64,000 bases of DNA, taken from Primorskyibacter flagellatus (GTDB lineage Bacteria; Pseudomonadota; Alphaproteobacteria; Rhodobacterales; Rhodobacteraceae). This document shows positions 16,743 through 27,382 of the stretch, piece after piece. The translations under genes were made by a program, and so were the position numbers. Where the stretch lies: positions 19,516 to 83,515 of the forward strand of contig NZ_FWYD01000009.1 in the NCBI RefSeq assembly GCF_900176485.1, read 5' to 3'. The notes below the pieces were generated by a model that worked only from the letters and a program-made list of their open reading frames with translations, had not been told where the DNA came from and ran no database searches. Positions within the stretch are counted from its first letter, which is position 1. The number at the start of each line of letters is the position of its first letter.

Positions 16743-17825
16743 ATGCTTTACTGGCTGACGGCCCTGTCTGATGGCGGCGACTTTTTCAACCTGTTCCGCT
16801 ATATCACCTTCCGGGCCGGTGGGGCTTTTCTGACGGCGCTGCTGTTCGGGTTCATCTTCGGCGTGCCCTTGATCAACGTGCTGCGCAAGCGTCAGGGCAA
16901 GGGCCAACCGATCCGGGATGATGGCCCCGAGGGGCATTTCCTCAAGGCGGGTACGCCCACGATGGGCGGGCTGCTTATTGTGGGTGCGCTTTTGACCTCG
17001 ACCCTGATCTGGGCGCGGCTGGACAATCCCTATATCTGGATGGTGCTGTTCGTGACGGTGTCTTTCGGCCTTATCGGTTTTGCCGACGATTACGCCAAGG
17101 TCAGCAAACAGAACGTGGCCGGCGTGCCCGGACGTGTCCGGTTGCTTCTGGGACTTCTGATCGCGGCGGCGGCGGGGTTCTGGGCCGCGCAATACCATCC
17201 GGCGGAACTGACCAACCAGTTGGCGCTGCCGGTGTTCAAGGACACGCTGATCAACCTGGGCTATTTGTTTGTGCCCTTCGCGGTGATCGTCATTGTCGGA
17301 TCGGCCAATGCGGTCAACCTGACCGACGGGCTGGACGGGCTGGCGATCATGCCGGTGATGATCGCGGGCGGCACGCTGGGGGTGATTGCCTATGCGGTAG
17401 GACGCACCGACTTTACCGAATATCTGGACGTGCATTATGTGCCGGGGACGGGTGAGATCCTGATCTTTTCCGCAGCCCTGATCGGCGGCGGTTTGGGCTT
17501 CCTTTGGTATAACGCGCCGCCTGCGGCCGTGTTCATGGGCGATACCGGATCGCTGGCGCTAGGCGGGGCGCTTGGTGCCATCGCGGTTGCCACCAAGCAC
17601 GAGATCGTGCTGGCGATTGTCGGCGGGCTGTTCGTGGTCGAGGCGCTGTCCGTGATCATCCAGGTGCTGTATTTCAAGCGCACCGGCAAGCGGGTTTTCC
17701 TGATGGCACCGATCCACCACCATTACGAAAAGAAGGGCTGGTCGGAGCCGCAGATCGTGATCCGCTTCTGGATCATTTCGCTGATTTTGGCGATGCTGGG
17801 TCTTGCGACGCTGAAGGTGCGCTGA
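16743..17825 (+). CDS. mraY: Phospho-MurNAc-pentapeptide translocase
   Basis: 360-residue integral membrane enzyme with ten predicted helices, making lipid I on undecaprenyl phosphate. Family motifs seen: GTPTMGG near 75, the Asp pair FADDYAK near 115, [10 protein letters not shown] near 195, and MAPIHHHYE near 320. The ATG at 16743 is the start nearest the usual MraY N-terminus. Transcription of the next gene, murD, is separated by a 177-bp gap with a hairpin. Confidence 0.96.
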   Translation: MLYWLTALSDGGDFFNLFRYITFRAGGAFLTALLFGFIFGVPLINVLRKRQGKGQPIRDDGPEGHFLKAGTPTMGGLLIVGALLTSTLIWARLDNPYIWMVLFVTVSFGLIGFADDYAKVSKQNVAGVPGRVRLLLGLLIAAAAGFWAAQYHPAELTNQLALPVFKDTLINLGYLFVPFAVIVIVGSANAVNLTDGLDGLAIMPVMIAGGTLGVIAYAVGRTDFTEYLDVHYVPGTGEILIFSAALIGGGLGFLWYNAPPAAVFMGDTGSLALGGALGAIAVATKHEIVLAIVGGLFVVEALSVIIQVLYFKRTGKRVFLMAPIHHHYEKKGWSEPQIVIRFWIISLILAMLGLATLKVR

Positions 17826-17862
17826 GACCTCTCGGATTTGCTGCCTGTTTCAGGTGGCACCA

Positions 17863-17883
17863 GCGGGGGTTTTCCACCCCCGC
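17863..17883 (+). terminator. Hairpin in the mraY-murD gap
   Basis: GCGGGGGT-TTTCC-ACCCCCGC forms an 8-bp GC-rich stem, followed by a block reading CCCCCGGAGAGTATTTTGCC. From memory, stretches of this kind (a C-rich run, GGAGTATTTT, then a purine-rich AAGAAGAAG) recur in intergenic spaces of many Rhodobacterales, so it may be a dispersed repeat as well as a partial terminator. It lies inside the dcw cluster and must be read through unless murD has its own promoter. Confidence 0.45.
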
Positions 17884-18002
17884 ACCCCCGGAGAGTATTT
17901 TGCCAAGAAGAAGGCCGGAGCGGCGTGTCGGTAATTGCCGGTCATGGTGTGGGGCGCGTCATCGGGGTATGGAAAGGGCTATCGTAGAAAAAGGATAGGC
18001 AG

Positions 18003-19418
18003 ATGATTCCGGTGAATGGTTTCGAGGGGCAGGAGATTGCCATTCTGGGTCTTGGCAGATCCGGTCTTTCGGCGGCGCGCGCGCTGCGGGCGGGCGGGGC
18101 GGAGCCGGTATGCTGGGACGACAATCCCGCGGCCCGCAGCATCGCCGAAGCCGAAGGGTTCGTCTGCCGCGATCTGGGCCATGTCGACGGGTTTCGCGGC
18201 ATTTCCCGGCTGATCGTCTCGCCCGGCATCCCGCATCTTTATCCGGTGCCCAACCCGGTGGTGGCGGCCGCCTGGGACGCGGGGGTGCCTGTCGACAATG
18301 ATATCGGGTTGTTTTTCCGTTCACTCGCCGTCGAGGATTGGGACGATCACGGTGCCACGCCACGGGTGATCGCGGTCACCGGGTCGAATGGCAAGTCCAC
18401 CACCTCGGCTCTGATCCATCATGTATTGCGCCATGCCGGTCGCGATGTGCAGCTTGCGGGCAATATCGGGCGCGGGGTGCTGGATATTGATCCGCCGGGC
18501 GATGGTGGGATCGTGGTGCTGGAGCTGTCGTCGTATCAGACCGAACTGGCGCGGGCGCTGACGCCGGATGTGGCGGTTTTCACCAATCTTTCGCCCGATC
18601 ATCTGGATCGGCATGGCGGGTTGGGGGGCTATTTTGCCGCCAAGCGCCGACTGTTTGCCGAAGGCGGCCCGGAGCGTGCGGTGATCGGCGTGGACGAGGC
18701 CGAGGGCCGGTTTCTTGCCAATCAGCTTTCCGAGGCGGCGGTGGATGCGCGGGTGATCCGCGTCTCATCAGGCCAGAAGCTGACCGGGCCGGGTTGGCAT
18801 GTCTTTGCGCGCAAGGAGTTTCTGGCGGAATGGCGCAAGGGGCGGCAGATTGCCTCGATCGACCTGCGGGGCGTGCAGGGCCTGCCGGGCGCGCATAACC
18901 ATCAGAATGCCTGCGCGGCCTATGCAGTGGTGCGCACATTCGGAATTGCGCCGCGTGTGATCGAGGCGGCGTTCCACGCGTTCGAGGGCTTGCCGCATCG
19001 CAGCCAGACCGTCGCCGAGGCCGGTGGGGTCCGCTATGTCAATGACAGCAAGGCCACCAATGTCGACAGCGCGGCCAAGGCGCTTGCGGCTTTTGGAAAG
19101 GTGCGCTGGATCTGCGGCGGTTTGCAGAAGGAAGGCGGGCTGGAGGCGTTGGCGGCAGCCTCCGGATCGGTGGTCAAGGCCTATGTGATCGGACGTGAGG
19201 CGGCGGCGTTTGCAATGCAGCTTGGCGGCATGGAGACTGAAGTTTGCGGCGACATGGCGACTGCCGTTGCCCGCGCATCGGCTGATGCGGAGGACGGCGA
19301 TGTTGTGCTTCTGGCACCCGCGGCGGCGAGCTTTGACCAATATGACAATTTTGAGCAGCGCGGTGAGGATTTTGCCGCACAGGTGCACCGGGTGCTGGAA
19401 CAGGCGGGGGGCACCTGA
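18003..19418 (+). CDS. murD: UDP-MurNAc-L-Ala:D-Glu ligase
   Basis: 471 residues. Rossmann-like start [12 protein letters not shown] near 14-25, ATP loop GSNGKST at about 127-133, [20 protein letters not shown] and NDSKATN signatures in order. It adds D-glutamate to the precursor. The last dcw gene before the two opposite-strand genes; convergent with the kinase-like gene, with a 28-nt gap. Confidence 0.95.
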   Translation: MIPVNGFEGQEIAILGLGRSGLSAARALRAGGAEPVCWDDNPAARSIAEAEGFVCRDLGHVDGFRGISRLIVSPGIPHLYPVPNPVVAAAWDAGVPVDNDIGLFFRSLAVEDWDDHGATPRVIAVTGSNGKSTTSALIHHVLRHAGRDVQLAGNIGRGVLDIDPPGDGGIVVLELSSYQTELARALTPDVAVFTNLSPDHLDRHGGLGGYFAAKRRLFAEGGPERAVIGVDEAEGRFLANQLSEAAVDARVIRVSSGQKLTGPGWHVFARKEFLAEWRKGRQIASIDLRGVQGLPGAHNHQNACAAYAVVRTFGIAPRVIEAAFHAFEGLPHRSQTVAEAGGVRYVNDSKATNVDSAAKALAAFGKVRWICGGLQKEGGLEALAAASGSVVKAYVIGREAAAFAMQLGGMETEVCGDMATAVARASADAEDGDVVLLAPAAASFDQYDNFEQRGEDFAAQVHRVLEQAGGT

Positions 19419-19446
19419 CACGGCTGCGCGGTCAGGAAGTCTTGCG

Positions 19447-20343
19447 TCAGAGCGCCCGCGCGGCGCAGGCAAGCGCCTGGTCTTCGCGCACCGCATCGCC
19501 GCGGCGCAGTTTGGCGAACCGGGCATGTCGGGCTGCTGCCGCCAGGAACGCGGCGCGTCGGATCGTGCCAACGGGGCGGCCGAGACGTTCAGCGGCGCAG
19601 GCGGTGGTTTGCTCGAACCGGTCCAGATCGCTGTCATCGGTCAGGGTTTTGGGTAGCAGGCGATAATATTCAGCGCCTTGCAGGGCCCAGCCAACGCCGC
19701 CCAGGTCAATCGCGACCGAGCTGCCGTCCTTGCGATGCCGGATGTTCGAACTGTGCAGGTCGTTGTGAACCACCGCGCGGGGTTGGGCAATGATGTCATT
19801 CAGGGCGTCGCGGACGGATCCTTCATCCCGGCCCGTCCTGTGGGCCAGGTCTTTGACAAATTTGCGGCTGGTCAGACTGTCGAGCCAATCCAGACGCGAT
19901 GTTGGCGCGGCATCGGCCAGCACCCGTGTGGCCATGGCAGAGAAGTCGCAGGCCAGCGCGGCGTAAGCCTCCGGGCTGATCGGACGCGGATCTTCACCGA
20001 TGAATTCCTGAAAGATGTGCAGCATCGGGCCGCGCATGGCACATAGCAGGATACGCGGATGGCAGGGCGCGTCCTGATGCTGCATCAAGACCTTGGCAAT
20101 ACGAAACTCACGGGTGTTGGTGGTGACCTTCTGGAAGACGGAAACCTCGGCACTGTCAATTCGGTACAATCCCATATTTCCCCGTCCTTCGGCTGGCAGG
20201 CGGCACACCGTGAATGGCTCGGACACGCTTGACCCGGCATTTAGCAAGGCGCGCTGACGAATCCGTGGCATTCGTTCAAAGCGGAAACCGTTGCGCGCGG
20301 AATAGCCGAGGGCGTCGAAAGCATCGGTGAGGGTGGTCGGCAT
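19447..20343 (-). CDS. APH-like small-molecule kinase, substrate unknown
   Basis: 298 residues. The C-terminal half has the Brenner kinase motif HNDLHSSN (193-200) and the metal-binding AIDLGG (D213), placing it in the aminoglycoside-phosphotransferase/choline-kinase superfamily. The N-lobe is divergent, with a plausible beta-strand lysine at VFQKVTTN. The ATG at 20343 has AAAGG upstream. The substrate cannot be told from sequence; antibiotic resistance is not implied. It lies on the minus strand inside the dcw region, after a flavoprotein gene. Confidence 0.72.
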   Translation of the reverse strand: MPTTLTDAFDALGYSARNGFRFERMPRIRQRALLNAGSSVSEPFTVCRLPAEGRGNMGLYRIDSAEVSVFQKVTTNTREFRIAKVLMQHQDAPCHPRILLCAMRGPMLHIFQEFIGEDPRPISPEAYAALACDFSAMATRVLADAAPTSRLDWLDSLTSRKFVKDLAHRTGRDEGSVRDALNDIIAQPRAVVHNDLHSSNIRHRKDGSSVAIDLGGVGWALQGAEYYRLLPKTLTDDSDLDRFEQTTACAAERLGRPVGTIRRAAFLAAAARHARFAKLRRGDAVREDQALACAARAL

Positions 20344-20441
20344 GAATGCGCCTTTTTGAGGGCCGGGATCCGCATCTTCCGCCGCAGCGTGGGGTCTGTG
20401 CAAGAGGTTTTGGAACTCGATCCCAAGCAGCGGCGCCGATT

Positions 20442-21635
20442 TCACGTTGTGCGTGATGTCTGTGCAATCGCCTGTCCTGCGGCCCAGCCAGACGACCAGG
20501 CCCATTGAAAATTGTATCCGCCCAGCCAGCCGGTGACGTCAACAGCCTCGCCGATGACATACAGGCCGGGGACATCGCGCGCCTCCATCGTGCGCGAGGA
20601 CAGGGCGGCGGTGTCGATCCCGCCCAGCGTCACCTCGGCGGTGCGGTAGCCTTCGGTGCCCGAGGGAAGCAGCTGCCACGCGTGCAGGCTGTCGCAGATC
20701 TCGGCCAGCCGCGCGTCATTCTGATCGGCCAGATTGCCGGTCAGCGCAAGCGGAGCTGCGAGGTGGTGCACCAGTTTTGCGGGCAGGACGGCGGAAAGCT
20801 CGGTCGTCAGGTTGCGTCCGCCATGAACCTGCCTGCGGGCCCGCAGATGATCGAAGAGTGACAGGCCGGGGCTTAGATCAATCGCCAGAGGCTGACCCTC
20901 GCGCCAGTAGGAAGAGGCCTGCAACATCGCCGGGCCGGATAGGCCGCGATGGGTGAACAGCATCGCCTCGTCAAAGGTCGTGCCGCCGGTGGTGGCGCGG
21001 ACAGGCAAGGCGGTGCCGGACAGATCTGCGAAACGCTTTTCAGGAAAGGTGAAGGGGACAAGAGCCGCGCGTGTCTCCGTAACGGGCAGGCCGAATTGGC
21101 GGGCAATATCATAGGCAAAGCCCGTGGCACCCATCGCCGGGATCGACTTGCCGCCCGTCGCGAGCACGACATTGCGGGCGCTGACGCGGCGCTTCTTGCC
21201 ACGCGCAGGAGTGAGGGTTGCGGTGAAGCCATCCGGGCCACGCTCGATCGCGTCGACACCGGTTTCGAGGTGCAGGTCTGCACCCGCTGCCGCGGCCTCT
21301 CGGGTCAGCATCGCGACGATCTGTTTGGCACTGTCGTCGCAAAACAACTGGCCAAGCGTCTTTTCGTGCCATGCGATGCCGTGCTTTTCGACCAGCGCGA
21401 TGAAATCCCACTGGGTGTAGCGGCTGAGGGCGGACTTGCAGAAATGCGGATTGCCGGACAGGAAATTGGCCGGGCCAGCATGCAGATTGGTGAAGTTGCA
21501 GCGCCCGCCACCAGAGATGCGGATCTTCTCGCCCGGCTTTTTCGCGTGATCGACCAGCAGGGTGCGGCCCCCGGCATGGGCTGCACACATCATACCGGCC
21601 GCGCCTGCGCCTATGATCAGGGTATCAACTTCCAT
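20442..21635 (-). CDS. BaiN/HI0933-type FAD-dependent flavoprotein
   Basis: 397 residues. N-terminal FAD-binding LIIGAGAAGMM (G9, G11, G14), then KIRISGGGRCNFTN near 38-51, a signature of the HI0933/YhiN/BaiN family. LATGGKSIPAMGATG is mid-protein, and the C-terminal GGYNFQWAWSSGWAAGQA closes the FAD site. The in vivo reaction of most members is unknown. Transcribed opposite to the dcw genes, and its upstream side faces the ftsW promoter region (21636-21884). Confidence 0.85.
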   Translation of the reverse strand: MEVDTLIIGAGAAGMMCAAHAGGRTLLVDHAKKPGEKIRISGGGRCNFTNLHAGPANFLSGNPHFCKSALSRYTQWDFIALVEKHGIAWHEKTLGQLFCDDSAKQIVAMLTREAAAAGADLHLETGVDAIERGPDGFTATLTPARGKKRRVSARNVVLATGGKSIPAMGATGFAYDIARQFGLPVTETRAALVPFTFPEKRFADLSGTALPVRATTGGTTFDEAMLFTHRGLSGPAMLQASSYWREGQPLAIDLSPGLSLFDHLRARRQVHGGRNLTTELSAVLPAKLVHHLAAPLALTGNLADQNDARLAEICDSLHAWQLLPSGTEGYRTAEVTLGGIDTAALSSRTMEARDVPGLYVIGEAVDVTGWLGGYNFQWAWSSGWAAGQAIAQTSRTT

Positions 21636-21884
21636 CCGGGGGGATTAGACACAGCGGCCGTGTCCCGCAAGGGCGCAAGTGCCAACGCCGATTGGCAAAT
21701 CCGGTCAAAGGCCGCGGTGGGACTGGCCGTTCCTCTTTTCCATCCCGGCGCGTCGGGCGGTGAATTTTGTGCCACCCGGCAGGTGGATCGGGCCGTCTTT
21801 GGACTGGCCCGGACATAAAAAATTGGTTACACTTGTAGGCAGACCCCGAAAAGGGGCGCTTTGAGGCAGTATTGGCGGTGTTCC

Positions 21885-23051
21885 ATGACGGAGATGGTTT
21901 ATGGCTCGGTTCCCGTTCGCGACGGGGAGCCGATTTTACCAAAATGGTGGCGAACGGTCGACAGGTGGTCGATGTCGTGCATTCTTATGCTTTTTGGCGT
22001 GGGGATTTTGCTGGGGCTGGCAGCATCGCCGCCTCTGGCCGCCAAAAACGGGTTTGACCCTTTCCACTATGTGCAGCGGCAGGCCTTTTTTGGCGGGCTT
22101 GCGCTGACCGCGATGTTCCTGACCTCGATGATGTCGCCTGTACTTGTGCGACGGTTGGCGGTGCTGGGCTTTCTTGTTGCCTTCGTGGCGCTGGCCTTTC
22201 TGCCGTTCTTCGGCACGGATTTCGGCAAGGGTGCCGTGCGTTGGTATTCGCTGGGTTTTGCCAGCTTGCAGCCGTCGGAGTTTCTCAAGCCCGGTTTCGT
22301 CGTGGTCGCGGCCTGGATGATGGCCGCCGCGCAAGAGATCAACGGCCCGCCGGGGCGGTTGTGGTCCTTTGCGCTGGCCGTGGCGATTGTGCTGATGCTG
22401 GCGATGCAGCCGGATTTCGGGCAGGCCTGTCTGGTGCTTTTCGGCTGGGGTGTGATGTATTTCGTCGCCGGTGCGCCAATGCTTCTGCTGGTCGGCATGG
22501 CCGGGCTGGTCGTGCTGGGCGGATCGTTTGCCTATAACAACTCTGAACACTTCGCCCGCCGCATTGACGGGTTTCTCAACCCGGATGTCGATCCGACCAC
22601 GCAGCTGGGCTATGCCACCAACGCGATCCGCGAGGGTGGTTTCTTTGGCGTCGGCGTCGGCGAGGGGCAGGTGAAGTGGTCGCTGCCTGACGCGCATACG
22701 GATTTCATCATCGCCGTCGCGGCCGAGGAATACGGTCTGGTTCTGGTCCTGTGCATCATCGCGCTTTACACGACCGTTGTCGTGCGTTCGATGGTGCGGC
22801 TGATGCGGGAACGCGATCCGTTTATCCGTCTGGCCGGGACAGGGCTGGCCTGCATGTTCGGCGTGCAGGCGATGATCAATATGGGCGTGGCCGTGCGGCT
22901 GCTGCCTGCCAAGGGCATGACGCTGCCCTTTGTCAGCTATGGCGGGTCGTCGCTGATTGCGGGCGGGATCGCCGTTGGCATGTTGCTGGCCTTCACGCGC
23001 AACCGACCGCAGGGCGAGATTGGCGATATTCTGCGGGGGCGGCTAAGATGA
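21885..23051 (+). CDS. ftsW: Septal peptidoglycan glycosyltransferase FtsW
   Basis: 388-residue SEDS-family polymerase with ten predicted helices. Conserved motifs: [18 protein letters not shown] near 105-122, [10 protein letters not shown], and the C-terminal [10 protein letters not shown] near 350-359. The start [16 protein letters not shown] at ATG 21885 matches relatives. Because the preceding two genes run the other way, ftsW needs a promoter between 21636 and 21884; a TTGGTTACACTTG stretch near 21830 is AT-rich but not conclusive. Confidence 0.95.
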   Translation: MTEMVYGSVPVRDGEPILPKWWRTVDRWSMSCILMLFGVGILLGLAASPPLAAKNGFDPFHYVQRQAFFGGLALTAMFLTSMMSPVLVRRLAVLGFLVAFVALAFLPFFGTDFGKGAVRWYSLGFASLQPSEFLKPGFVVVAAWMMAAAQEINGPPGRLWSFALAVAIVLMLAMQPDFGQACLVLFGWGVMYFVAGAPMLLLVGMAGLVVLGGSFAYNNSEHFARRIDGFLNPDVDPTTQLGYATNAIREGGFFGVGVGEGQVKWSLPDAHTDFIIAVAAEEYGLVLVLCIIALYTTVVVRSMVRLMRERDPFIRLAGTGLACMFGVQAMINMGVAVRLLPAKGMTLPFVSYGGSSLIAGGIAVGMLLAFTRNRPQGEIGDILRGRLR

Positions 23052-23118
23052 CCGTGATCACACACGCCCGGTGCGCCGTTGCCGGTGCCGTTTCGGTCCC
23101 GCCGCGCGGAGCGAACGC

Positions 23119-24216
23119 ATGAAACAGCCGCTTCTTGTGATGGCCGCGGGGGGGACCGGCGGGCATATGTTTCCCGCTCAGGCGCTGGCCGAGGCGATGT
23201 TGCGGCGCGGCTGGCGGGTGAAGCTGTCAACGGACGCGCGCGGCGCGCGCTATACCGGTGGCTTCCCGCATACGGTTGAGATCGACCAGATCTCCAGCGC
23301 CACTTTCGCGCGCGGCGGGCTGATCGCCAAGGCAGGCGTGCCGTTCCGCATTGCGGGCGGCGTCACCTCGGCCGTGGCGGGGATGATCCGCGACAAGCCC
23401 GATGTCGTCGTGGGCTTCGGCGGCTACCCTTCCATTCCGGCGCTGTCGGCGGCAACGCTGCTGAAGCGTCCGCGCATGATCCACGAACAGAACGGCGTGT
23501 TGGGGCGCGTGAACCAGATCTTCGCCAGCCGTGTCGATGCGGTGGCCTGCGGCACATGGCCCACCGAATTGCCCGAGGGGATCGAGGGGTATCATGTCGG
23601 CAACCCGGTGCGCCGCGCTGTGATTGAACGTGCCGGCGCTGGCTATATCGTACCGGGCGATTATCCGATGTCGGTCCTCGTGATCGGGGGCAGTCAGGGC
23701 GCGCGCATCCTGTCGGATGTGGTGCCGCCGGCAATCGCGCAATTGCCGATGGAGGTGCTGCGCAGCCTGCGGGTCAGTCATCAGGCCCGCGAAGAGGATA
23801 TAGAGCGTGTCGCAACCTACTATGCCGAACATGGCATCGATGCCGATGTGCAGCCCTTCTTCAATGATATTCCGCGCCGCATGACAGAGGCGCAGCTTGT
23901 CATCAGCCGCGCGGGTGCGTCCTCGCTGGCTGATCTTTCTGTGATCGGGCGTCCGTCCATCCTGATCCCCTATGCCGCGGCGGCGGGCGATCACCAAACC
24001 GCAAATGCGCGGGGGCTGGTCGATGCCGGGGGGGCAATCATGCTGCCGGAATCGCGCATGACGGTCGAGGACTTGGCCGCACAGATAGAGTTGGTCCTGA
24101 CAGAGCCTGACGGGGCATTGCAGATGGTGCGTGCCGCCCTTGGGTTCGGGATGCCCGACGCGACAGAGCGTCTTGTTACGATGGTTGAAGAGTTGGCAGA
24201 AAAGGGCAGGACATGA
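23119..24216 (+). CDS. murG: Lipid II synthase (UDP-GlcNAc transferase)
   Basis: 365 residues, GT28 family. [12 protein letters not shown] near 8-19 (UDP/lipid I loop), [12 protein letters not shown] near 94, [12 protein letters not shown] near 122-133 and [11 protein letters not shown] near 190 are the family landmarks. It turns lipid I into lipid II at the cytoplasmic face of the membrane. The ATG at 23119 follows a 67-nt gap after ftsW. Overlaps murC by ATGA. Confidence 0.95.
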   Translation: MKQPLLVMAAGGTGGHMFPAQALAEAMLRRGWRVKLSTDARGARYTGGFPHTVEIDQISSATFARGGLIAKAGVPFRIAGGVTSAVAGMIRDKPDVVVGFGGYPSIPALSAATLLKRPRMIHEQNGVLGRVNQIFASRVDAVACGTWPTELPEGIEGYHVGNPVRRAVIERAGAGYIVPGDYPMSVLVIGGSQGARILSDVVPPAIAQLPMEVLRSLRVSHQAREEDIERVATYYAEHGIDADVQPFFNDIPRRMTEAQLVISRAGASSLADLSVIGRPSILIPYAAAAGDHQTANARGLVDAGGAIMLPESRMTVEDLAAQIELVLTEPDGALQMVRAALGFGMPDATERLVTMVEELAEKGRT

Positions 24217-25613
24217 ACGCGAGCGCAACAAAGCTACCCGGAGATGTCGGGGCGATTCATTTCGTCGGGATCGGCGGGATCGGCATGTCGGGCATTGCCG
24301 AGGTGTTGTTGAACCTGGGCTACACCGTGCAGGGGTCTGACCTGAAAGCCTCGAAAATCACCGACCGGCTGAAAGACCTGGGCGCGGTGATTTTTGAAGG
24401 CCAGCGTGCCGAAAATCTTGACGGGGCAGAGGTTGTGGTGATCTCGTCCGCGATCAAGCCTGGCAATCCTGAACTGGACGAGGCGCGCCGCACTGGCCTG
24501 CCCGTCGTGCGCCGGGCCGAGATGCTGGCCGAGTTGATGCGCCTGAAATCCAACATCGCGGTGGCGGGAACGCATGGCAAGACGACCACCACGACGCTGG
24601 TTGCGGAACTGCTTGTCGCAGGCGGGATCGACCCCACGGTGGTGAATGGCGGGATCATTCACGCCTATGGATCGAATGCCCGGATGGGGCAGGGCGAATG
24701 GATGGTGGTGGAGGCCGATGAAAGCGACGGCACCTTCAACCGTCTGCCCGCAACCATTGCCATTGTCACCAATATCGACCCGGAGCATATGGAACACTGG
24801 GGCGATTTCGACACGCTGCGGCAGGGCTTTCTGGATTTCGTGTCGAACATTCCGTTCTACGGGCTGGCGGTGTGCAACACCGATCACCCCGAGGTGCAGG
24901 CGCTGGTTGGCAAGATCACCGACCGCCGGGTGCTGACCTATGGGTTCAACGCGCAGGCCGATATTCGCGCCGTCAATCTGACCTACAAGACCGGCGTGGC
25001 GCATTTCGACATCGCGTTGCAGGCCGAGGGCAAGATGATCGAGGGCTGCACCTTGCCGATGCCGGGCGATCACAACGTCTCGAACGCGCTGGCGGCCGTG
25101 GCGGTTTCGCGCCATCTGGGCATGAAACGCGACGAGATCCGCGAAGCACTGGCGGCCTTCGGGGGCGTCAATCGCCGCTTTACCCGCGTGGGCGAGGTGG
25201 ACGGCGTGGCGATCATCGACGATTACGGCCATCATCCCGTTGAGATTGCCGCAGTGTTGAAGGCTGCGCGTCAGGCCTGTGATGGGCGTGTGATCGCGGT
25301 CCACCAACCGCATCGCTATTCACGCCTGCATTCGCTGTTCGATGATTTCTGCGCCTGTTTCAACGAGGCTGATGTGGTTGCAATCGCAGAGGTTTACGCC
25401 GCCGGCGAAGATCCGATCGCAGGCGCAGGGCGTGACGATCTGGTGGCCGGGCTGATCCGCCACGGCCACCGGCACGCCCGCGCCTTGCAAAGCGAAGACG
25501 ATCTGGAACGCCTTGTGCGGGAACAGACCCAGCCGGGCGACATGGTCGTCTGTCTTGGGGCGGGCACAATCAGCACCTGGGCCAATAATCTGCCGGGCCG
25601 GTTGTCGACGTGA
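24213..25613 (+). CDS. murC: UDP-MurNAc:L-alanine ligase
   Basis: 466 residues. [15 protein letters not shown] near 16-30 (nucleotide-binding), ATP loop GTHGKTT at about 119-125, [10 protein letters not shown] near 168, [13 protein letters not shown] in the C-terminal domain. It adds L-alanine, the first residue of the stem peptide. Followed by a 139-nt gap before the DUF2484 gene. Confidence 0.96.
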   Translation: MNASATKLPGDVGAIHFVGIGGIGMSGIAEVLLNLGYTVQGSDLKASKITDRLKDLGAVIFEGQRAENLDGAEVVVISSAIKPGNPELDEARRTGLPVVRRAEMLAELMRLKSNIAVAGTHGKTTTTTLVAELLVAGGIDPTVVNGGIIHAYGSNARMGQGEWMVVEADESDGTFNRLPATIAIVTNIDPEHMEHWGDFDTLRQGFLDFVSNIPFYGLAVCNTDHPEVQALVGKITDRRVLTYGFNAQADIRAVNLTYKTGVAHFDIALQAEGKMIEGCTLPMPGDHNVSNALAAVAVSRHLGMKRDEIREALAAFGGVNRRFTRVGEVDGVAIIDDYGHHPVEIAAVLKAARQACDGRVIAVHQPHRYSRLHSLFDDFCACFNEADVVAIAEVYAAGEDPIAGAGRDDLVAGLIRHGHRHARALQSEDDLERLVREQTQPGDMVVCLGAGTISTWANNLPGRLST

Positions 25614-25752
25614 CGCGCGCCAAGATGGCCGCCCGCCGGGATGGGCTGCTGACATTTGCACTGGCCCGACGGGCCGGTTTTCTGACGATGCTGCGCAATC
25701 CGCCCTGCCATATCCGGCAGCGGCCTCGCGGCGAAGCACTGGAGTGCGCGCG

Positions 25753-26010
25753 ATGACGACATCGCTTTTGCTGGCTTGTATCTGGGCGATCGCCGCCGCT
25801 GTCACCGCAATGCTGTGGCCGGAAGAAGAACAGCCGAACAGTGCTTATCTGCTGATCGTCACCGGGGTGCCGCTTTTGGGTTTTGCCACCTGGCAGAACG
25901 GCCCGTGGGTCGGGCTGTTGGTGCTGGCGGCGGGAATGAGCGTTCTGCGCTGGCGCGTCGTCTTTGCCGACACTCTGCTGCGGCGTCTGTTTGGCAGTGT
26001 GGTGGACTGA
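25753..26010 (+). CDS. DUF2484 family small membrane protein
   Basis: 85 residues, mostly hydrophobic. Likely helices at about 4-20 (LLLACIWAIAAAVTAML), 31-44 and 50-65, then a basic tail (VVFADTLLRRLFG). Its size and its place between murC and murB match the DUF2484 family, which to my knowledge is largely confined to Rhodobacterales. Function unknown; conserved position suggests a link with wall synthesis or division. Confidence 0.7.
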   Translation: MTTSLLLACIWAIAAAVTAMLWPEEEQPNSAYLLIVTGVPLLGFATWQNGPWVGLLVLAAGMSVLRWRVVFADTLLRRLFGSVVD

Positions 26011-26026
26011 CGAAGGATCGTGGCGC

Positions 26027-26335
26027 ATGATCGCGGGCATGGTCTATCTCATCCCGGCTTTCAGTCTGATGACGACGCTGATCGTGGCGCATGTCGTGGT
26101 GCGCGGGCGGCGGGGCTGGATCGCGGCTGCCATGGCCGGGATGGCGCTGACCGGGATGGTCTGGGGCATCTGGCAGGGACGGCAGCAGGTCGGCTGGGAC
26201 GGCATCGGCTATACGATCTTTGCGGTGCTGATGATGGCACCCGCCGTGATTGGAACCGCCCTGGGCGCGCTGATTGCGTGGTGGCGGTTTCGCCGGGGGC
26301 CACGGCGGATTGAGGGTTCCGGCGCTTGCTCTTGA
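26027..26335 (+). CDS. Small hypothetical membrane protein
   Basis: 102 residues with three likely membrane helices (about 2-25, 33-52 and 64-88) and short Arg-rich ends. AAGGA lies about 10 nt before the ATG, and the gene starts 16 nt after the DUF2484 gene, so the two are probably co-translated. Not recognised by family. Its end lies 26 nt before the chosen murB start. Confidence 0.6.
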   Translation: MIAGMVYLIPAFSLMTTLIVAHVVVRGRRGWIAAAMAGMALTGMVWGIWQGRQQVGWDGIGYTIFAVLMMAPAVIGTALGALIAWWRFRRGPRRIEGSGACS

Positions 26336-26361
26336 TGCGCCGAGTTTGTAGCAGGACAGCC

Positions 26362-27291
26362 ATGACAAAGAGATTTCCCACCCCCAAAGGCCGCCTGACG
26401 GCTGGCCGCTCGCTTGCTGAACTGACATGGCTGCGCGTCGGCGGGCCTGCCGACTGGCTGTTCCAGCCTGCGGATGTCGAGGATCTTGCCACGTTTCTGC
26501 GTGAACTGGATCCCGCCGTGGCCGTTTTTTCGATGGGGGTCGGCAGCAACCTGATCGTGCGCGACGGCGGCCTGAGCGCCGTGGTAATCCGGATGGGGCG
26601 CGGGTTCAACGCGATCACCGTCGAGGGCAACCGCGTGACGGCGGGCGCTGCCGCACTGGATGCGCATGTCGCCAGACGCGCGGCAGAGGCAGGCGTGGAC
26701 CTGACCTTTCTGCGCACCATTCCCGGTGCTGTCGGCGGGGCCGTGCGGATGAATGCGGGATGCTATGGGTCATATGTGGCGGATCATTTTGTCGAGGCGC
26801 AGGCGGTGACGCGGGCAGGCGAGGTTGTCACCCTTGATGCCGATGACCTCAATTTCCGCTACCGTCAGACCGATCTGCCCGAGGGCTGCGTGATTACACA
26901 GGCGACGTTCGAAGGTGTCTCGGGTGACCCCGAAGAACTGGCCGCGCGGATGGACGCGCAGTTGAAAAAGCGCGACGAGACACAGCCCACCAAGGACCGC
27001 ACCGCAGGCAGCACGTTTCGCAACCCCGCTGGCTTTTCCAGCACCGGGCGGGCCGACGACGCCCATGACCTGAAAGCGTGGAAGGTGATTGATGACGCGG
27101 GAATGCGCGGGGCAACACTGGGCGGCGCGCAAATGAGCCCGATGCACTCTAACTTTCTGGTCAATACCGGCGGCGCGACTGCCGCCGATCTGGAAGGTTT
27201 GGGCGAGGAAGTGCGAAAAAAGGTTTTCCAACACAGTGGAATAGAGCTAGTGTGGGAAATCATGCGTGTGGGCAAACCCGCACCGGAATAA
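26362..27291 (+). CDS. murB: UDP-N-acetylenolpyruvoylglucosamine reductase
   Basis: 309 residues; FAD enzyme that makes UDP-MurNAc. [13 protein letters not shown] near 26-38, [12 protein letters not shown] near 64-75, [17 protein letters not shown] near 123-139, and GSTFRNP near 214 with the catalytic Ser region. ATG 26362 is preceded by AGGAC; an ATG at 26335 would add nine residues. The only step in this window that commits GlcNAc to the wall pathway. Confidence 0.95.
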   Translation: MTKRFPTPKGRLTAGRSLAELTWLRVGGPADWLFQPADVEDLATFLRELDPAVAVFSMGVGSNLIVRDGGLSAVVIRMGRGFNAITVEGNRVTAGAAALDAHVARRAAEAGVDLTFLRTIPGAVGGAVRMNAGCYGSYVADHFVEAQAVTRAGEVVTLDADDLNFRYRQTDLPEGCVITQATFEGVSGDPEELAARMDAQLKKRDETQPTKDRTAGSTFRNPAGFSSTGRADDAHDLKAWKVIDDAGMRGATLGGAQMSPMHSNFLVNTGGATAADLEGLGEEVRKKVFQHSGIELVWEIMRVGKPAPE

Positions 27292-27382
27292 ACGCCGAAA
27301 AAACGGCGGTGAAAACGCAGCCACAGGCAGGTTGCGACAATAATACGGGCCAAAGGTCCGGTATATCGAGGCAGTTTTGGGT

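Noticed and set aside
19447-20343. Antibiotic-resistance aminoglycoside kinase
   Set aside because: Only the general kinase motifs are present; the fold is shared with many metabolic kinases, and the locus has no mobile or resistance context.
24234-25313. Minus-strand open frame of 359 codons antisense to murC
   Set aside because: Shadow frame made possible by high GC third positions of murC; no supporting signals.
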